Of a DNA stretch of 5,627 nt, positions 1 to 5,555 are shown in pieces. Source of the stretch: Planctomycetota bacterium (lineage in GTDB: Bacteria > Planctomycetota > Phycisphaerae > Sedimentisphaerales > Anaerohalosphaeraceae); NCBI GenBank assembly GCA_012519365.1, contig JAAYQH010000461.1, positions 1 through 5,627 of the forward strand, given 5' to 3'. The notes beneath the pieces are model-generated. The model made no database searches. It was not told the origin of the DNA and worked only from the letters and a program-made list of their open reading frames with translations. Numbering within the stretch: the first letter of the stretch is position 1; each line of letters begins with the position of its first letter. A program made the translations under genes and the position numbers.

Positions 1-239
1 CGGACTGCGACGGTCAGATTTTGATCATCAACGATCTGCAGGGCCTTAGCGAGGGGAAGCTTCCGAAATTTTCCAAGGCCTTCGGTCAAATGGCCGAGCC
101 GATCACCGCTGCGATTGTGAGCTATGCCCAGCAGGTACGGACCGGCGTTTTTCCGGATGATGCGCATTGCTATCATATTCGCTCCGGCGAACTGGAAAAA
201 CTCGAGGCGATTGTCAGCGCTTCACGAGGGCAGTTATGA
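1..239 (+). CDS. panB: 3-methyl-2-oxobutanoate hydroxymethyltransferase, C-terminal part (5' end outside window)
   Basis: This is the last 78 codons of a gene that enters from the left, read in the frame starting at base 3; the TGA stop is at 237-239. The visible protein opens with DCDGQILIINDLQGL, then has LPKF, a helix with ITAAIVSYAQQVRTG, and VFPDDAHCYHI. This order matches the PanB C-terminus (GQILVxxDMLGL, PKFxK, EVRxGxFPxxEH). PanB makes ketopantoate from 2-oxoisovalerate and 5,10-methylene-tetrahydrofolate, the first committed step to pantothenate and coenzyme A, in the cytoplasm. A tail of about 20 residues follows the FPDDAHCYH segment, where many PanB proteins stop soon after; this is a modest extension. 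The TTG at 21 is an internal codon, not a start. The next gene overlaps it by ATGA, so the two are probably co-transcribed. The catalytic residues lie outside the window. Confidence 0.88.
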   Translation, partial: DCDGQILIINDLQGLSEGKLPKFSKAFGQMAEPITAAIVSYAQQVRTGVFPDDAHCYHIRSGELEKLEAIVSASRGQL

Positions 240-1369
240 TGGCGGAAAACGGAGTGTCAAAGGGTTCGGATGCCGGCTCAAGCGTGCGTCCTGTGTTGTT
301 GGTGGATCGGGGCGTTTACGACAATTATGCGGCGTATTTGCGGCGGGTTCTGATCGGCCTGGTCGATGTGGGAGATGCCGCCGCCGTGGTTTGCCCGGGT
401 GATATTGAGAGCCCTCTGCTGGATTGTCCCATGGTCGAAAAAATAGAATATCCGGCTTTGCGGCTGGGTATCTTCTCGGCGACCAACCGACGGATTCTTC
501 TCCTGCGGCTGCAGCGTTTCAAACCGACGGTGATTCACGCGTTTTGGCCCGGCCAGGTGGAGTTGGCCGCGTTTTTATCCGAGGCACTTGATGTGCCGTT
601 TATACTGACCTTTCACGCTCGGCCCAAACGCTCGGACCGCTGCCGCAAGGCGATGTATCGAGCCGCTCGACTGCTGGCCCCGTCGGATGTGCTGCTCAAG
701 CATGTCACCGCTGCTTTGCCCGGACTGGAGGACAGGATTCAGCTGGCTCCTATCGGCTGTTTTGTCGAAGATTCGTGTGCCTGTTTTCGACAAATGGATC
801 GCCCGGCCAGTCTCATAGCGATTCATCCGCTGGATGAGGCCCCTTTGTTTGAGCCGCTTTTGGGAGCGGTGCGCCATTTGCTGCTGGACGGCTTTGACCT
901 GATGCTGGTGTTGATGGGTTCAGGCAGGGCCGAGCCTGCTATCCGCCGACAAATTCGCTCGCTGGGCCTGACCCCTGCGGTAACGATTGTTCCGTTAATG
1001 CGCCCGTTGCGTACCGTCTTGGCCGGGGCGGATGTGTTTTTGCACCTCAAAGATCGCGGCCTGTTTAACGCGCAGATGCTCGAGGCCATGGGCGTCGGGC
1101 TGGCAATTGCCGGTGCAGAAGATCCTACCAGCGGACTGCTGAAAGACGGGCAAACCGCCGTCCTGTGGGATGGCAAAGATGAGCAGAGTATCTACGGCTG
1201 TCTTAAGCGGATGCTCAGTCAACGGGAATCCACGCGTCAACTGGCCCTCAATGCGCAGGCATTTTTGCGGCAGCAGTGCGGCGTAAGCAATATGGTAGAC
1301 TGCATTCTTGACGCGTACGCCGCAGCCAAACAAACCGCCGGCAGGCGACCCCCTCAAGCGGTCGGTTAA
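236..1369 (+). CDS. GT4-like (GT-B fold) glycosyltransferase with degenerate active-site motifs
   Basis: The protein is 377 aa if it starts at ATG 236, which overlaps the panB stop as ATGA; an in-frame ATG at 239 is equally possible. GAGGG at 226-230 lies 5 or 8 nt upstream. An in-frame TTG at 167 would give 23 more residues but sits deep inside panB and is unlikely. The N-terminal half has the GT4-style segment VIHAFWPGQVELAAF (about 99-113) and PFILTFHA (121-128). The C-terminal half has the nucleotide-sugar-binding Rossmann pattern: LVLMGSG (224-230), VTIVP (249-253), ADVFLHL (265-271), MLEAMG (281-286) and SGLLKDGQTAVL (299-310). Two features are unusual. The first Glu of EX7E is replaced by Gly275, leaving only Glu283. 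The usual GRLxxxKG strand is IAIHPLDEAPLF (194-205), lacking Arg and Lys. It may be inactive or use an unusual donor. No signal peptide or membrane segment is obvious. Acceptor and pathway are unknown; linkage to panB suggests co-transcription, not shared function. Confidence 0.8.
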   Translation: MMAENGVSKGSDAGSSVRPVLLVDRGVYDNYAAYLRRVLIGLVDVGDAAAVVCPGDIESPLLDCPMVEKIEYPALRLGIFSATNRRILLLRLQRFKPTVIHAFWPGQVELAAFLSEALDVPFILTFHARPKRSDRCRKAMYRAARLLAPSDVLLKHVTAALPGLEDRIQLAPIGCFVEDSCACFRQMDRPASLIAIHPLDEAPLFEPLLGAVRHLLLDGFDLMLVLMGSGRAEPAIRRQIRSLGLTPAVTIVPLMRPLRTVLAGADVFLHLKDRGLFNAQMLEAMGVGLAIAGAEDPTSGLLKDGQTAVLWDGKDEQSIYGCLKRMLSQRESTRQLALNAQAFLRQQCGVSNMVDCILDAYAAAKQTAGRRPPQAVG

Positions 1370-1379
1370 GCGGCTGTGT

Positions 1380-2444
1380 TTACCGCACTCGTCCGCCGGG
1401 ACCTTGCCCGACAAATCGACCGAGAGCGCGAATCCGCCCCTTCAGGCACCCCTGACAGGCCTGAGCGGTTTCATTGAGGCAGGCCTTGCCCGGATAGATT
1501 TCGTACCGCGTGCGATATTTGACCGGCGTTACGTTGGGCATCACGACATTGGCCCCCCGCGACAGTCCCAGTTCCCGCCCGTTGTCACGATTGATGGTTG
1601 CCAGTGCGGTGGTGCTGGGGATGTTGGCCTGCGGACAGACCAATCGAGTCAGGGCAATCACTTTATAAGCCATCAGTTCGGAGTTGGGAACCTGTTGCTC
1701 GGGGTCAATGCAGAGCGGTTCCTCTCCGCGTCCTAACGGCGTAAGGGGGTTGGGGATGTACGGGCCAACACCGATCATATCCAGATCGAATTGTTCAAAC
1801 TTCAGAATATCGTGAGCCAGCGTACGGTAGGTCTGGCCGGGAATGCCGATCATAACGCCGCTGCCGACTTCATATCCCAGTTGCCGTAAGATCCGCAGCA
1901 GGTCAAAACGGCTGTACGTCTGCCCCGGCCGCGGCGGGTGGATCATCGCGTATAATTCCGGATCGGACGTTTCAAAACGCAACAAATAACGATCTGCCCC
2001 CGCTGTTCGCCACAGGGCGAGCTCCTGGGGATTGCGCTCACCCAGGCTCAACGTCACGGCCAGCGGCAACTCGGCTTTGATGGCTTGAACAAGCCTGGCA
2101 ATGCGATCGGTTTCGAGGCCGTAATCTTCGCCGGCTTGCATCACCACGGTCCCGTAGCCGAACTGGTGGGCCTGTCGGGCACACTCAAGGATTTCCTCGT
2201 CGGTCATGCGGTACCGTTCCAGATAAGGATTGGTCACCGCCAGCCCGCAATAGGCGCATTGCCGAACACAGTAGTTGGATATTTCAATCAGGCCGCGCAG
2301 ATGCACGGCATCGCCGACATGCTCACGCCGCACCGCGTCGGCCGCTGCCCAGAGTTTTTCCAACTCCGCGGCATTGTCCTGACGCAGCCAGTGTTCGAGA
2401 CTCTCGAGTGTCAGATTTTTTGTCAGATGGTTCATAGTTCTCAT
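1380..2444 (-). CDS. hydE: [FeFe]-hydrogenase H-cluster radical SAM maturase HydE
   Basis: The protein is 354 aa, close to the family's usual ~350. HydE is a cytoplasmic radical-SAM enzyme that works with HydG and HydF to assemble the diiron centre of the [FeFe]-hydrogenase H-cluster. The radical-SAM CX3CX2C motif is EISNYCVRQCAYCG, with Cys59, Cys63 and Cys66. Other family landmarks follow in order: RYRM (77-80), VVMQAGEDYG (100-109), LSLGER (132-137), GVMIGIPGQT (196-205), DMIGVGPYIPNPLTPLG (222-238), GANVVMPNVTP (297-307) and YRTRYEIYP (310-318). The C-terminus keeps Cys322, Cys330 and Cys333, the CX7CX2C spacing of the accessory cluster known from Thermotoga HydE. The related BioB and PylB fit this combination less well. 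The start is ATG 2444; ATG 2435 (Met4) is an alternative, and neither has a clear Shine-Dalgarno. No hydrogenase, hydF or hydG is visible, so the gene stands alone here. Its stop is 10 bp from the converging glycosyltransferase gene, and I see no terminator between them. Confidence 0.95.
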   Translation of the reverse strand: MRTMNHLTKNLTLESLEHWLRQDNAAELEKLWAAADAVRREHVGDAVHLRGLIEISNYCVRQCAYCGLAVTNPYLERYRMTDEEILECARQAHQFGYGTVVMQAGEDYGLETDRIARLVQAIKAELPLAVTLSLGERNPQELALWRTAGADRYLLRFETSDPELYAMIHPPRPGQTYSRFDLLRILRQLGYEVGSGVMIGIPGQTYRTLAHDILKFEQFDLDMIGVGPYIPNPLTPLGRGEEPLCIDPEQQVPNSELMAYKVIALTRLVCPQANIPSTTALATINRDNGRELGLSRGANVVMPNVTPVKYRTRYEIYPGKACLNETAQACQGCLKGRIRALGRFVGQGPGGRVR

Positions 2445-2468
2445 ACGAATGAGTATCGCGGCGGGTTT

Positions 2469-2497
2469 GTAAAAAGACAGGATGCCTGTTCAGTCAA
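2469..2497 (-). promoter_or_regulatory. Candidate hydE promoter with a dyad in its spacer
   Basis: Reading leftward, TTGACT (2497-2492) matches five of six -35 bases. After a 17-bp spacer comes TTTTAC (2474-2469), a weak -10. Transcription would begin near 2462, about 20 nt before the hydE ATG. The spacer contains the inverted repeat ACAGG-ATG-CCTGT (2477-2489), placed where a bound protein could block or remodel the promoter. The -35 is good and the -10 poor, so the call is tentative. Confidence 0.35.
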
Positions 2498-2504
2498 CAC
2501 CACA

Positions 2505-2520
2505 GGCCTTAAATAAGGCC
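2505..2520. repeat. 16-bp perfect palindromic hairpin GGCCTT-AAAT-AAGGCC
   Basis: A perfect 6-bp inverted repeat with a 4-nt AAAT spacer lies 8 bp upstream of the candidate hydE -35. No T-tract follows on either strand, so it is not a Rho-independent terminator. It could be an operator for hydE. Confidence 0.4.
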
Positions 2521-2760
2521 GACATGTTTTGCAATGGTGTATTAATCTCCATAAAGTTGCTCTCTGAGTCTATCGGCCGCCTCTGCACACGGGGGGCGTG
2601 GCTTGCCGCAGCCGACCGGTCGTACTCTTCTGAATCCCGTATTTTGGTTATATCAGCACTTTTTTTGCGACTTTCTGTGTCATTTGTGCATTATACTCCG
2701 AATCTTTTCTGCGACAACGGCAAAACCCCTCCTGTAGGCTCACTTTTGATAGACCAGCCG

Positions 2761-2777
2761 GCTTTTTGTGAAAAAGC
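2761..2777 (+). repeat. Perfect 7-bp hairpin GCTTTTT-GTG-AAAAAGC upstream of purC
   Basis: The two arms (2761-2767 and 2771-2777) are exact complements around a 3-nt loop. It would be part of the purC leader only if transcription begins at the upstream TATACT (2692-2697). Its A/T arms and lack of a following T-run argue against a terminator. Confidence 0.4.
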
Positions 2778-2790
2778 AGTCGAAAAACAC

Positions 2791-2819
2791 TTTATTTGCC
2801 GACGGGCTTTGATTATAGT
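2791..2819 (+). promoter_or_regulatory. Candidate proximal purC promoter
   Basis: TTTATT (2791-2796) and TATAGT (2814-2819) are separated by 17 bp. The -10 matches five of six consensus bases; the -35 is weak. Transcription would start near 2826, inside the hairpin at 2821-2841, so this promoter and the full hairpin cannot both operate in the same transcript. Confidence 0.3.
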
Positions 2820-2820
2820 G

Positions 2821-2841
2821 TCAGCCGCGTATCGCGGTTGA
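2821..2841 (+). promoter_or_regulatory. GC-rich leader hairpin ahead of purC
   Basis: TCAGCCGCG (2821-2829) pairs with CGCGGTTGA (2833-2841) around a TAT loop, giving nine consecutive pairs with one G-U. It ends 26 nt before the purC Shine-Dalgarno and has no T-tract, so it is not a classical terminator. It could stabilise the mRNA 5' end or be a protein-binding site. Confidence 0.45.
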
Positions 2842-2878
2842 GAACAAAACGGTTGCTTCCTATAGACGGAGATGCTCT

Positions 2879-3778
2879 ATGCCCAATGTGCTGCTCAAAA
2901 CCGACATCCCCGATGGGCCTGTCAAACACGGCAAGGTGCGGGATATTTATGACCTCGGCCAAACGCTGCTGATTGTCGCCACCGACCGTATCAGTGCGTT
3001 CGATGTGATTATGAAAACCGGCATCCCCTGCAAGGGACAGGTACTGACGCAGATCTCAAAATTCTGGTTTGACTTTTTGTCGGATACGGTCGAAAACCAT
3101 TTGATTACGGACAAGGTGTCGGACTTTCCCAAGCCGTTTTGCGACTATCCGGACCAATTGGCCGGCCGAAGCATGCTGGTTAAAAAGACCCGCGTGCTGC
3201 CGGTTGAGTGCATTGTTCGCGGTTATATCACCGGGTCGGGGTGGAAGGAGTACCAAAAACAGGGAACCGTCTGCGGCATCCCTTTACCGGCAGGCTTAAA
3301 GCAGTGCCAAAAGCTGCCTGAGCCGATTTTTACACCGTCCACTAAGGCCGAGCAGGGAACCCACGACGAAAATATCGACTATGCGACCTGTGTGAAGCTG
3401 ATCGGGCAGGGCAGCGCCGATTTCGTTCGCGACAAAAGCCTTGAGATTTTCAAGAAAGCCCAGGCGTATGCCGAGTCGCGGGGTATTTTGCTGGCCGATA
3501 CCAAGTTCGAATGGGGCCAGTTAGACGGCCGAATCATTCTGATTGATGAAGTGCTCACACCGGATTCCTCACGATTCTGGCCGGCGGATCAATACGAACC
3601 CGGACGCGAGCAGGAAAGCTTTGACAAGCAATTTGTGCGCAATTATCTCGAAGAAATCCAGTTTGATAAGTCCGGCCCCGGCGTCGAATTGCCGCCGGAT
3701 ATTGTCGAGAAGACCAGTGCCAAATATATCGAGGCCTACGAGCGGCTGACCGGCAAACCCTTTGAGTTTGCCCCCTAA
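2879..3778 (+). CDS. purC: Phosphoribosylaminoimidazole-succinocarboxamide (SAICAR) synthase, long form
   Basis: The protein is 299 aa, the long yeast Ade1-like form rather than the ~240-aa bacterial form. It joins aspartate to CAIR using ATP to give SAICAR in de novo purine synthesis, in the cytoplasm. Visible landmarks in order are: [11 protein letters not shown] (17-27), which forms the ATP-binding loop; [11 protein letters not shown] (34-44); signature 1, [16 protein letters not shown] (107-122); [16 protein letters not shown] (151-166); signature 2, LADTKFEWG (205-213); and [13 protein letters not shown] (222-234). [11 protein letters not shown] (247-257) and a helical tail follow. All appear intact. 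The start is ATG 2879, preceded by GGAG at 2868-2871 with 7-nt spacing; the ATG at 2872 is out of frame. It is a single-gene unit with hydE diverging upstream and the HD gene converging downstream. The 101-bp gap after the stop has GC-rich self-complementary bits, but I see no hairpin plus T-tract terminator. Confidence 0.97.
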   Translation: MPNVLLKTDIPDGPVKHGKVRDIYDLGQTLLIVATDRISAFDVIMKTGIPCKGQVLTQISKFWFDFLSDTVENHLITDKVSDFPKPFCDYPDQLAGRSMLVKKTRVLPVECIVRGYITGSGWKEYQKQGTVCGIPLPAGLKQCQKLPEPIFTPSTKAEQGTHDENIDYATCVKLIGQGSADFVRDKSLEIFKKAQAYAESRGILLADTKFEWGQLDGRIILIDEVLTPDSSRFWPADQYEPGREQESFDKQFVRNYLEEIQFDKSGPGVELPPDIVEKTSAKYIEAYERLTGKPFEFAP

Positions 3779-3879
3779 GCATCGAGTCGGACCGCAGCCT
3801 CTGGGGGGCAAATCAGCGGCCAAGGCATTTGAATCAGGCCTGAAACGTTCCGTGTGCTGAAAGAGGGTGGGTTTGAGAT

Positions 3880-4704
3880 TTAGTTCCCTGATCGGTTGCG
3901 AGGGGTGCTGTGATCGTGATTATCCAGTCTCTCATCCACGTAGCGTTGAACATGTCCCAAAGCACGCTGAGCCGGCTCCGAGTCCGGCAGCCAGCGAGCA
4001 ATGCCCTTGATATACCCCCGATCGCGCATCTGACGCAACGTCCAGTCAAAGTACACATCAAACACCCAGCCCAGCTGCATCAATTTGGCATCGGTCAGCG
4101 TTCTTATATGGCCGTAATCGATCAAGCGGTTGCTCAGGACGGCCTCAAGAATATACGGCGAAATGTCCGCACTGTCGGGAAATTCCACTTCAAGAACAAA
4201 CGCATCTCTGTTTTCGTGATAAAGCCGATAATTATCCACGCACAGACAATAGATATCCAGTTTGTCAACATCGCGGATCATTTTGGCAAAATGCCCGGCT
4301 CGCTCATCCATTGTCGGTAGCTCTTTTGCCCCGTGAAACTCCACCGCCTGGCGAATAATCACCTGTTCCTCAGTCGGCAGGTCGTCGATCAGTCGATGCT
4401 CGTCCATGATCCGCAAACCAAGGACGCTGTGATTTTCACTGCGGCTGTCCTTGTAGGTGCGGTAGGTCTTGAACTGGGCAAAACGTCCCACATCGTGCAG
4501 CAGGGCGATCGCCTCGGCCAACACAGCATCCTGGCCGTTCATCGACAACGCCGCGGAAAGCGACCGCATCTCGCCACGAACCCGTCGCGTGTGGCATTCC
4601 TTTAAGCGTAAATTATTATTGAGAAACTCGTCCCCCGGCACATAGTGGCCGCTTACATAATCGTCAAACCATCGTTTTAGTCGTTCAAACTGTTCTCTTT
4701 GCAT
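3880..4704 (-). CDS. HD-domain metal-dependent phosphohydrolase of unknown substrate
   Basis: The protein is 274 aa from ATG 4704. In-frame GTG and TTG codons up to 4716 would add four residues, but the ATG heads the natural-looking N-terminus MQREQFERLKRWF. No clear Shine-Dalgarno is present for any of them. The HD-superfamily metal ligands are visible: His38 in LKECHTRRV, His70-Asp71 in ALLHDVGRF, and Asp147 in IRDVDKLD. His92 (SENHSVLG) and His124 (AVEFHGAK) are placed like the additional metal ligands of larger HD enzymes. The GYP motif is absent, so it is not an HD-GYP cyclic-di-GMP phosphodiesterase. No nucleotidyltransferase (RelA/SpoT) domain or membrane segment is seen. HD enzymes of this type hydrolyse phosphate esters or nucleotides; the actual substrate cannot be read from sequence. 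The C-terminal ~70 residues (about 200-274) lie beyond the metal site and match nothing I recognise. It is a monocistronic gene with its own probable promoter upstream. Confidence 0.82.
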   Translation of the reverse strand: MQREQFERLKRWFDDYVSGHYVPGDEFLNNNLRLKECHTRRVRGEMRSLSAALSMNGQDAVLAEAIALLHDVGRFAQFKTYRTYKDSRSENHSVLGLRIMDEHRLIDDLPTEEQVIIRQAVEFHGAKELPTMDERAGHFAKMIRDVDKLDIYCLCVDNYRLYHENRDAFVLEVEFPDSADISPYILEAVLSNRLIDYGHIRTLTDAKLMQLGWVFDVYFDWTLRQMRDRGYIKGIARWLPDSEPAQRALGHVQRYVDERLDNHDHSTPRNRSGN

Positions 4705-4770
4705 ATAACACACCAAAAATTGGATGAACCTTTCGAAAAGTTAAAAATAGGCAAACCCTTAACCTTAAAG

Positions 4771-4798
4771 AGTATACCACCCAGCCGGTCGGATACAA
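4771..4798 (-). promoter_or_regulatory. Probable promoter of the HD-domain gene
   Basis: Reading leftward, TTGTAT (4798-4793), a 16-bp spacer and TATACT (4776-4771) form a reasonable sigma-70-like promoter. The -10 matches five of six bases; the -35 keeps TTG. Transcription would begin near 4764 and give a leader of about 60 nt. Confidence 0.5.
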
Positions 4799-4856
4799 GC
4801 AGGGATAACGGCTTTCTCAGTAAAAATCGGATAGCTCCCTCTAATAATATATGAGA

Positions 4857-4880
4857 ATTGCCCCAAATCTTTGGGGCGAT
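4857..4880. repeat. 10-bp hairpin around an ATCT loop
   Basis: ATTGCCCCAA (4857-4866) pairs with TTGGGGCGAT (4871-4880) with one G-U, leaving the loop ATCT. Neither strand has a following T-run, so it is not a canonical terminator by itself. It is the leftmost of three hairpins packed into 100 bp and lies just past the T-tract of the minus-strand terminator. Confidence 0.5.
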
Positions 4881-4890
4881 GTTAAAAATG

Positions 4891-4925
4891 AATAAAAAAC
4901 GAGCCGGCACCCTCCGGTCCGGCTC
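4891..4925 (-). terminator. Rho-independent terminator on the minus strand
   Basis: GAGCCGG (4901-4907) pairs with CCGGCTC (4919-4925). Inside, ACC pairs with GGT around a CTCC loop, with a single bulged C at 4908, for about 10 pairs in all. On the minus strand the stem is followed by G and then six T, then ATTCATTTTT. The plus strand has no T-run after the stem, so termination acts on leftward transcription. No minus-strand gene lies to its right within the window. Confidence 0.72.
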
Positions 4926-4937
4926 TGCGCATCACCC

Positions 4938-4955
4938 TCGTCCGCTTTCGGACGA
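4938..4955. repeat. 7-bp hairpin TCGTCCG-CTTT-CGGACGA
   Basis: The arms 4938-4944 and 4949-4955 are perfectly complementary around a 4-nt loop. On the plus strand TTTCTGTTTAT follows, an interrupted T-tract, so weak rightward termination is possible. On the minus strand it lies just before the terminator stem, which fits a two-hairpin small RNA. Confidence 0.5.
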
Positions 4956-5202
4956 TTTCTGTTTATCGGTCTAACTTGTAAGAATTAAGTAATGTGCAAA
5001 CAGTATGCCAACAAGAAATAAAAATAAAAAGACCTGATGAAAATCTGTATCTATTTATAAAAAAATGGGTTATGTTTATTCAAAGCGGTCGGTTCACAAG
5101 GTTGGAATGTAAAAGTCGTGCAGGCGCGTTGATAAAAGACAACGCATCCTTCAAAAAAAGTATAAGCCAATTTAGCCCGATAATCGCATAGTTATTTATG
5201 GG

Positions 5203-5243
5203 GTGTTAATCCAGCAAGTGTTTACAAAAATTAACACTATTGC
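5203..5243. repeat. Overlapping inverted repeats that could form mutually exclusive stems
   Basis: GTGTTAAT (5203-5210) is an exact inverted repeat of ATTAACAC (5230-5237). A second GTGTT (5218-5222), preceded by GCAA (5214-5217), can instead pair with AACAC (5233-5237) and, past a TA bulge, TTGC (5240-5243). The two pairings use the same 3' arm. It could be a regulatory RNA switch or a cluster of protein half-sites, or it may be chance in A/T-rich DNA. Confidence 0.35.
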
Positions 5244-5316
5244 AAAAATGAATTTATTTCTCAACATCGACCTATCGTAGGGCTGGGTTAACCAGCGTCA
5301 AAGACAGAAGACAAGG

Positions 5317-5354
5317 CGTGTCCGAGTCGGCAAGAGTCTGCCGACTCGGACGTG
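5317..5354. repeat. Isolated long hairpin, 16-bp stem with 6-nt loop
   Basis: GTCCGAGTCGGCA (5320-5332) is an exact inverted repeat of TGCCGACTCGGAC (5339-5351), with AGAGTC between. Three further pairs at the base, including two G-U, extend the stem to 5317-5354. No T-run follows on either strand, so it is not a standard terminator. It is G+C-rich in A+T-rich surroundings and resembles a free-standing palindromic element, but I see no second copy in the window. Confidence 0.65.
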
Positions 5355-5423
5355 GCGAAACGAGATATGGAAACGCATTCCACTATCCAAACCTTAAAAT
5401 ATATAATCTGAGGTCGCAAATCG

Positions 5424-5480
5424 AAAAATTTCAATTTTTTTTAAAAAAATTCCAAAAAAAAAGTTAATAATTCTTTTTTT
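5424..5480 (+). promoter_or_regulatory. Phased A/T tracts (intrinsic bend or UP-like element)
   Basis: Runs of A and T occur at 5424-5431, 5433-5442, 5443-5451, 5454-5462 and 5474-5480. The centres of the first four are about 10 bp apart and the last is two turns further on, in step with the DNA helical repeat. Such phasing is known to bend DNA. The block ends 3 bp before a perfect TATAAT, the position expected for an upstream promoter-activating element. Confidence 0.55.
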
Positions 5481-5483
5481 CGT

Positions 5484-5489
5484 TATAAT
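5484..5489 (+). promoter_or_regulatory. Perfect -10 box for the gene at 5592
   Basis: TATAAT at 5484-5489 matches the sigma-70 consensus fully. No good -35 lies 16-18 bp upstream (the site reads AAGTTA at 17 bp), so the A/T tracts or an activator may substitute. Transcription would begin near 5496, leaving a leader of about 95 nt. Confidence 0.5.
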
Positions 5490-5555
5490 AAAGTTCGGAC
5501 TCTTAATACTACGGCGCAAATATTGCTCAAGAAAACCGGTTGGTAACGTCGATAA

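Larger units (their letters stand above)
2445..2878. other. Divergent intergenic region between hydE and purC
   Basis: This 434-bp gap separates two divergently transcribed genes. The hydE side holds the promoter and two dyads listed separately. The middle (about 2530-2690) shows no RNA gene I recognise. A -10-like TATACT lies at 2692-2697 but has no good -35 at 16-18 bp. The purC side holds two hairpins and a second -10-like site. A reading frame (2482-2841) crosses most of the gap, but it lacks a properly spaced ribosome-binding site, recognisable motifs and the codon use of its neighbours, so I do not call it a gene. Confidence 0.6.
4891..4976 (-). ncRNA. Candidate small RNA ending at the minus-strand terminator
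   Basis: A leftward transcript of about 85 nt would contain the hairpin at 4938-4955 and end at the terminator at 4891-4925. A possible promoter lies upstream on the same strand: TTGGCA (5011-5006, five of six -35 bases), 17 bp, then a poor -10, TTAATT (4988-4983). There is no reading frame of note in it. The only firm part is an orphan terminator. It matches no RNA family I recognise. A leftward gene outside my detection or plain readthrough insulation are alternatives. Confidence 0.22.
4926..5423. other. Non-coding stretch with scattered inverted repeats
   Basis: No credible protein gene is present. The only open frame of note (4994-5191, GTG start) has no Shine-Dalgarno, sits in A/T-rich sequence and shows no motif. 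Beyond the hairpins listed separately, there is a 6-bp hairpin, GCGTTG-N8-CAACGC, at 5126-5145, and a 5-bp one, GCTGG-GTTAA-CCAGC, at 5282-5296. No tRNA, tmRNA, 6S, RNase P or SRP RNA pattern was recognised. Confidence 0.55.

Noticed and set aside
1356..1367. 12-mer AAGCGGTCGGTT repeated near 5084
   Set aside because: About one shared 12-mer is expected by chance in a window this long, and the flanks do not match.
1308..1736. 142-codon + strand frame across the glycosyltransferase-hydE junction
   Set aside because: It is antisense to the strongly supported hydE gene and has no motif; a shadow frame.
2692..2697. TATACT as a second purC promoter
   Set aside because: The -10 is good but no acceptable -35 lies 16-18 bp upstream, and TTGCGA is 21 bp away; kept only as a possibility in the text.
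2482..2841. 119-codon open frame crossing the hydE-purC gap on the + strand
   Set aside because: Its ATG directly abuts ACAGG with no usable ribosome spacing, its codon choice differs from the neighbouring genes, no motif is visible, and it overlaps the promoter and leader elements.
3779..3879. Possible terminator between purC and the HD gene
   Set aside because: GC-rich partial pairings (for example around 3789-3821, and the palindrome TCAGGCCTGA at 3834-3843) have no T-tract on either strand.
4677..4910. 77-codon minus-strand frame overlapping the start of the HD gene
   Set aside because: It overlaps the HD gene start in another frame, contains the HD promoter and runs into the terminator stem. 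It is better explained as non-coding.
5081..5145. tRNA-like look of GGTTCACAAGGTTGG and the nearby hairpin
   Set aside because: No acceptor stem, anticodon arm or consistent T-arm could be assembled on either strand.
4994..5191. 65-codon frame with GTG start
   Set aside because: No Shine-Dalgarno, A/T-rich sequence with lysine-heavy chance composition, and no motif or neighbouring-operon support.
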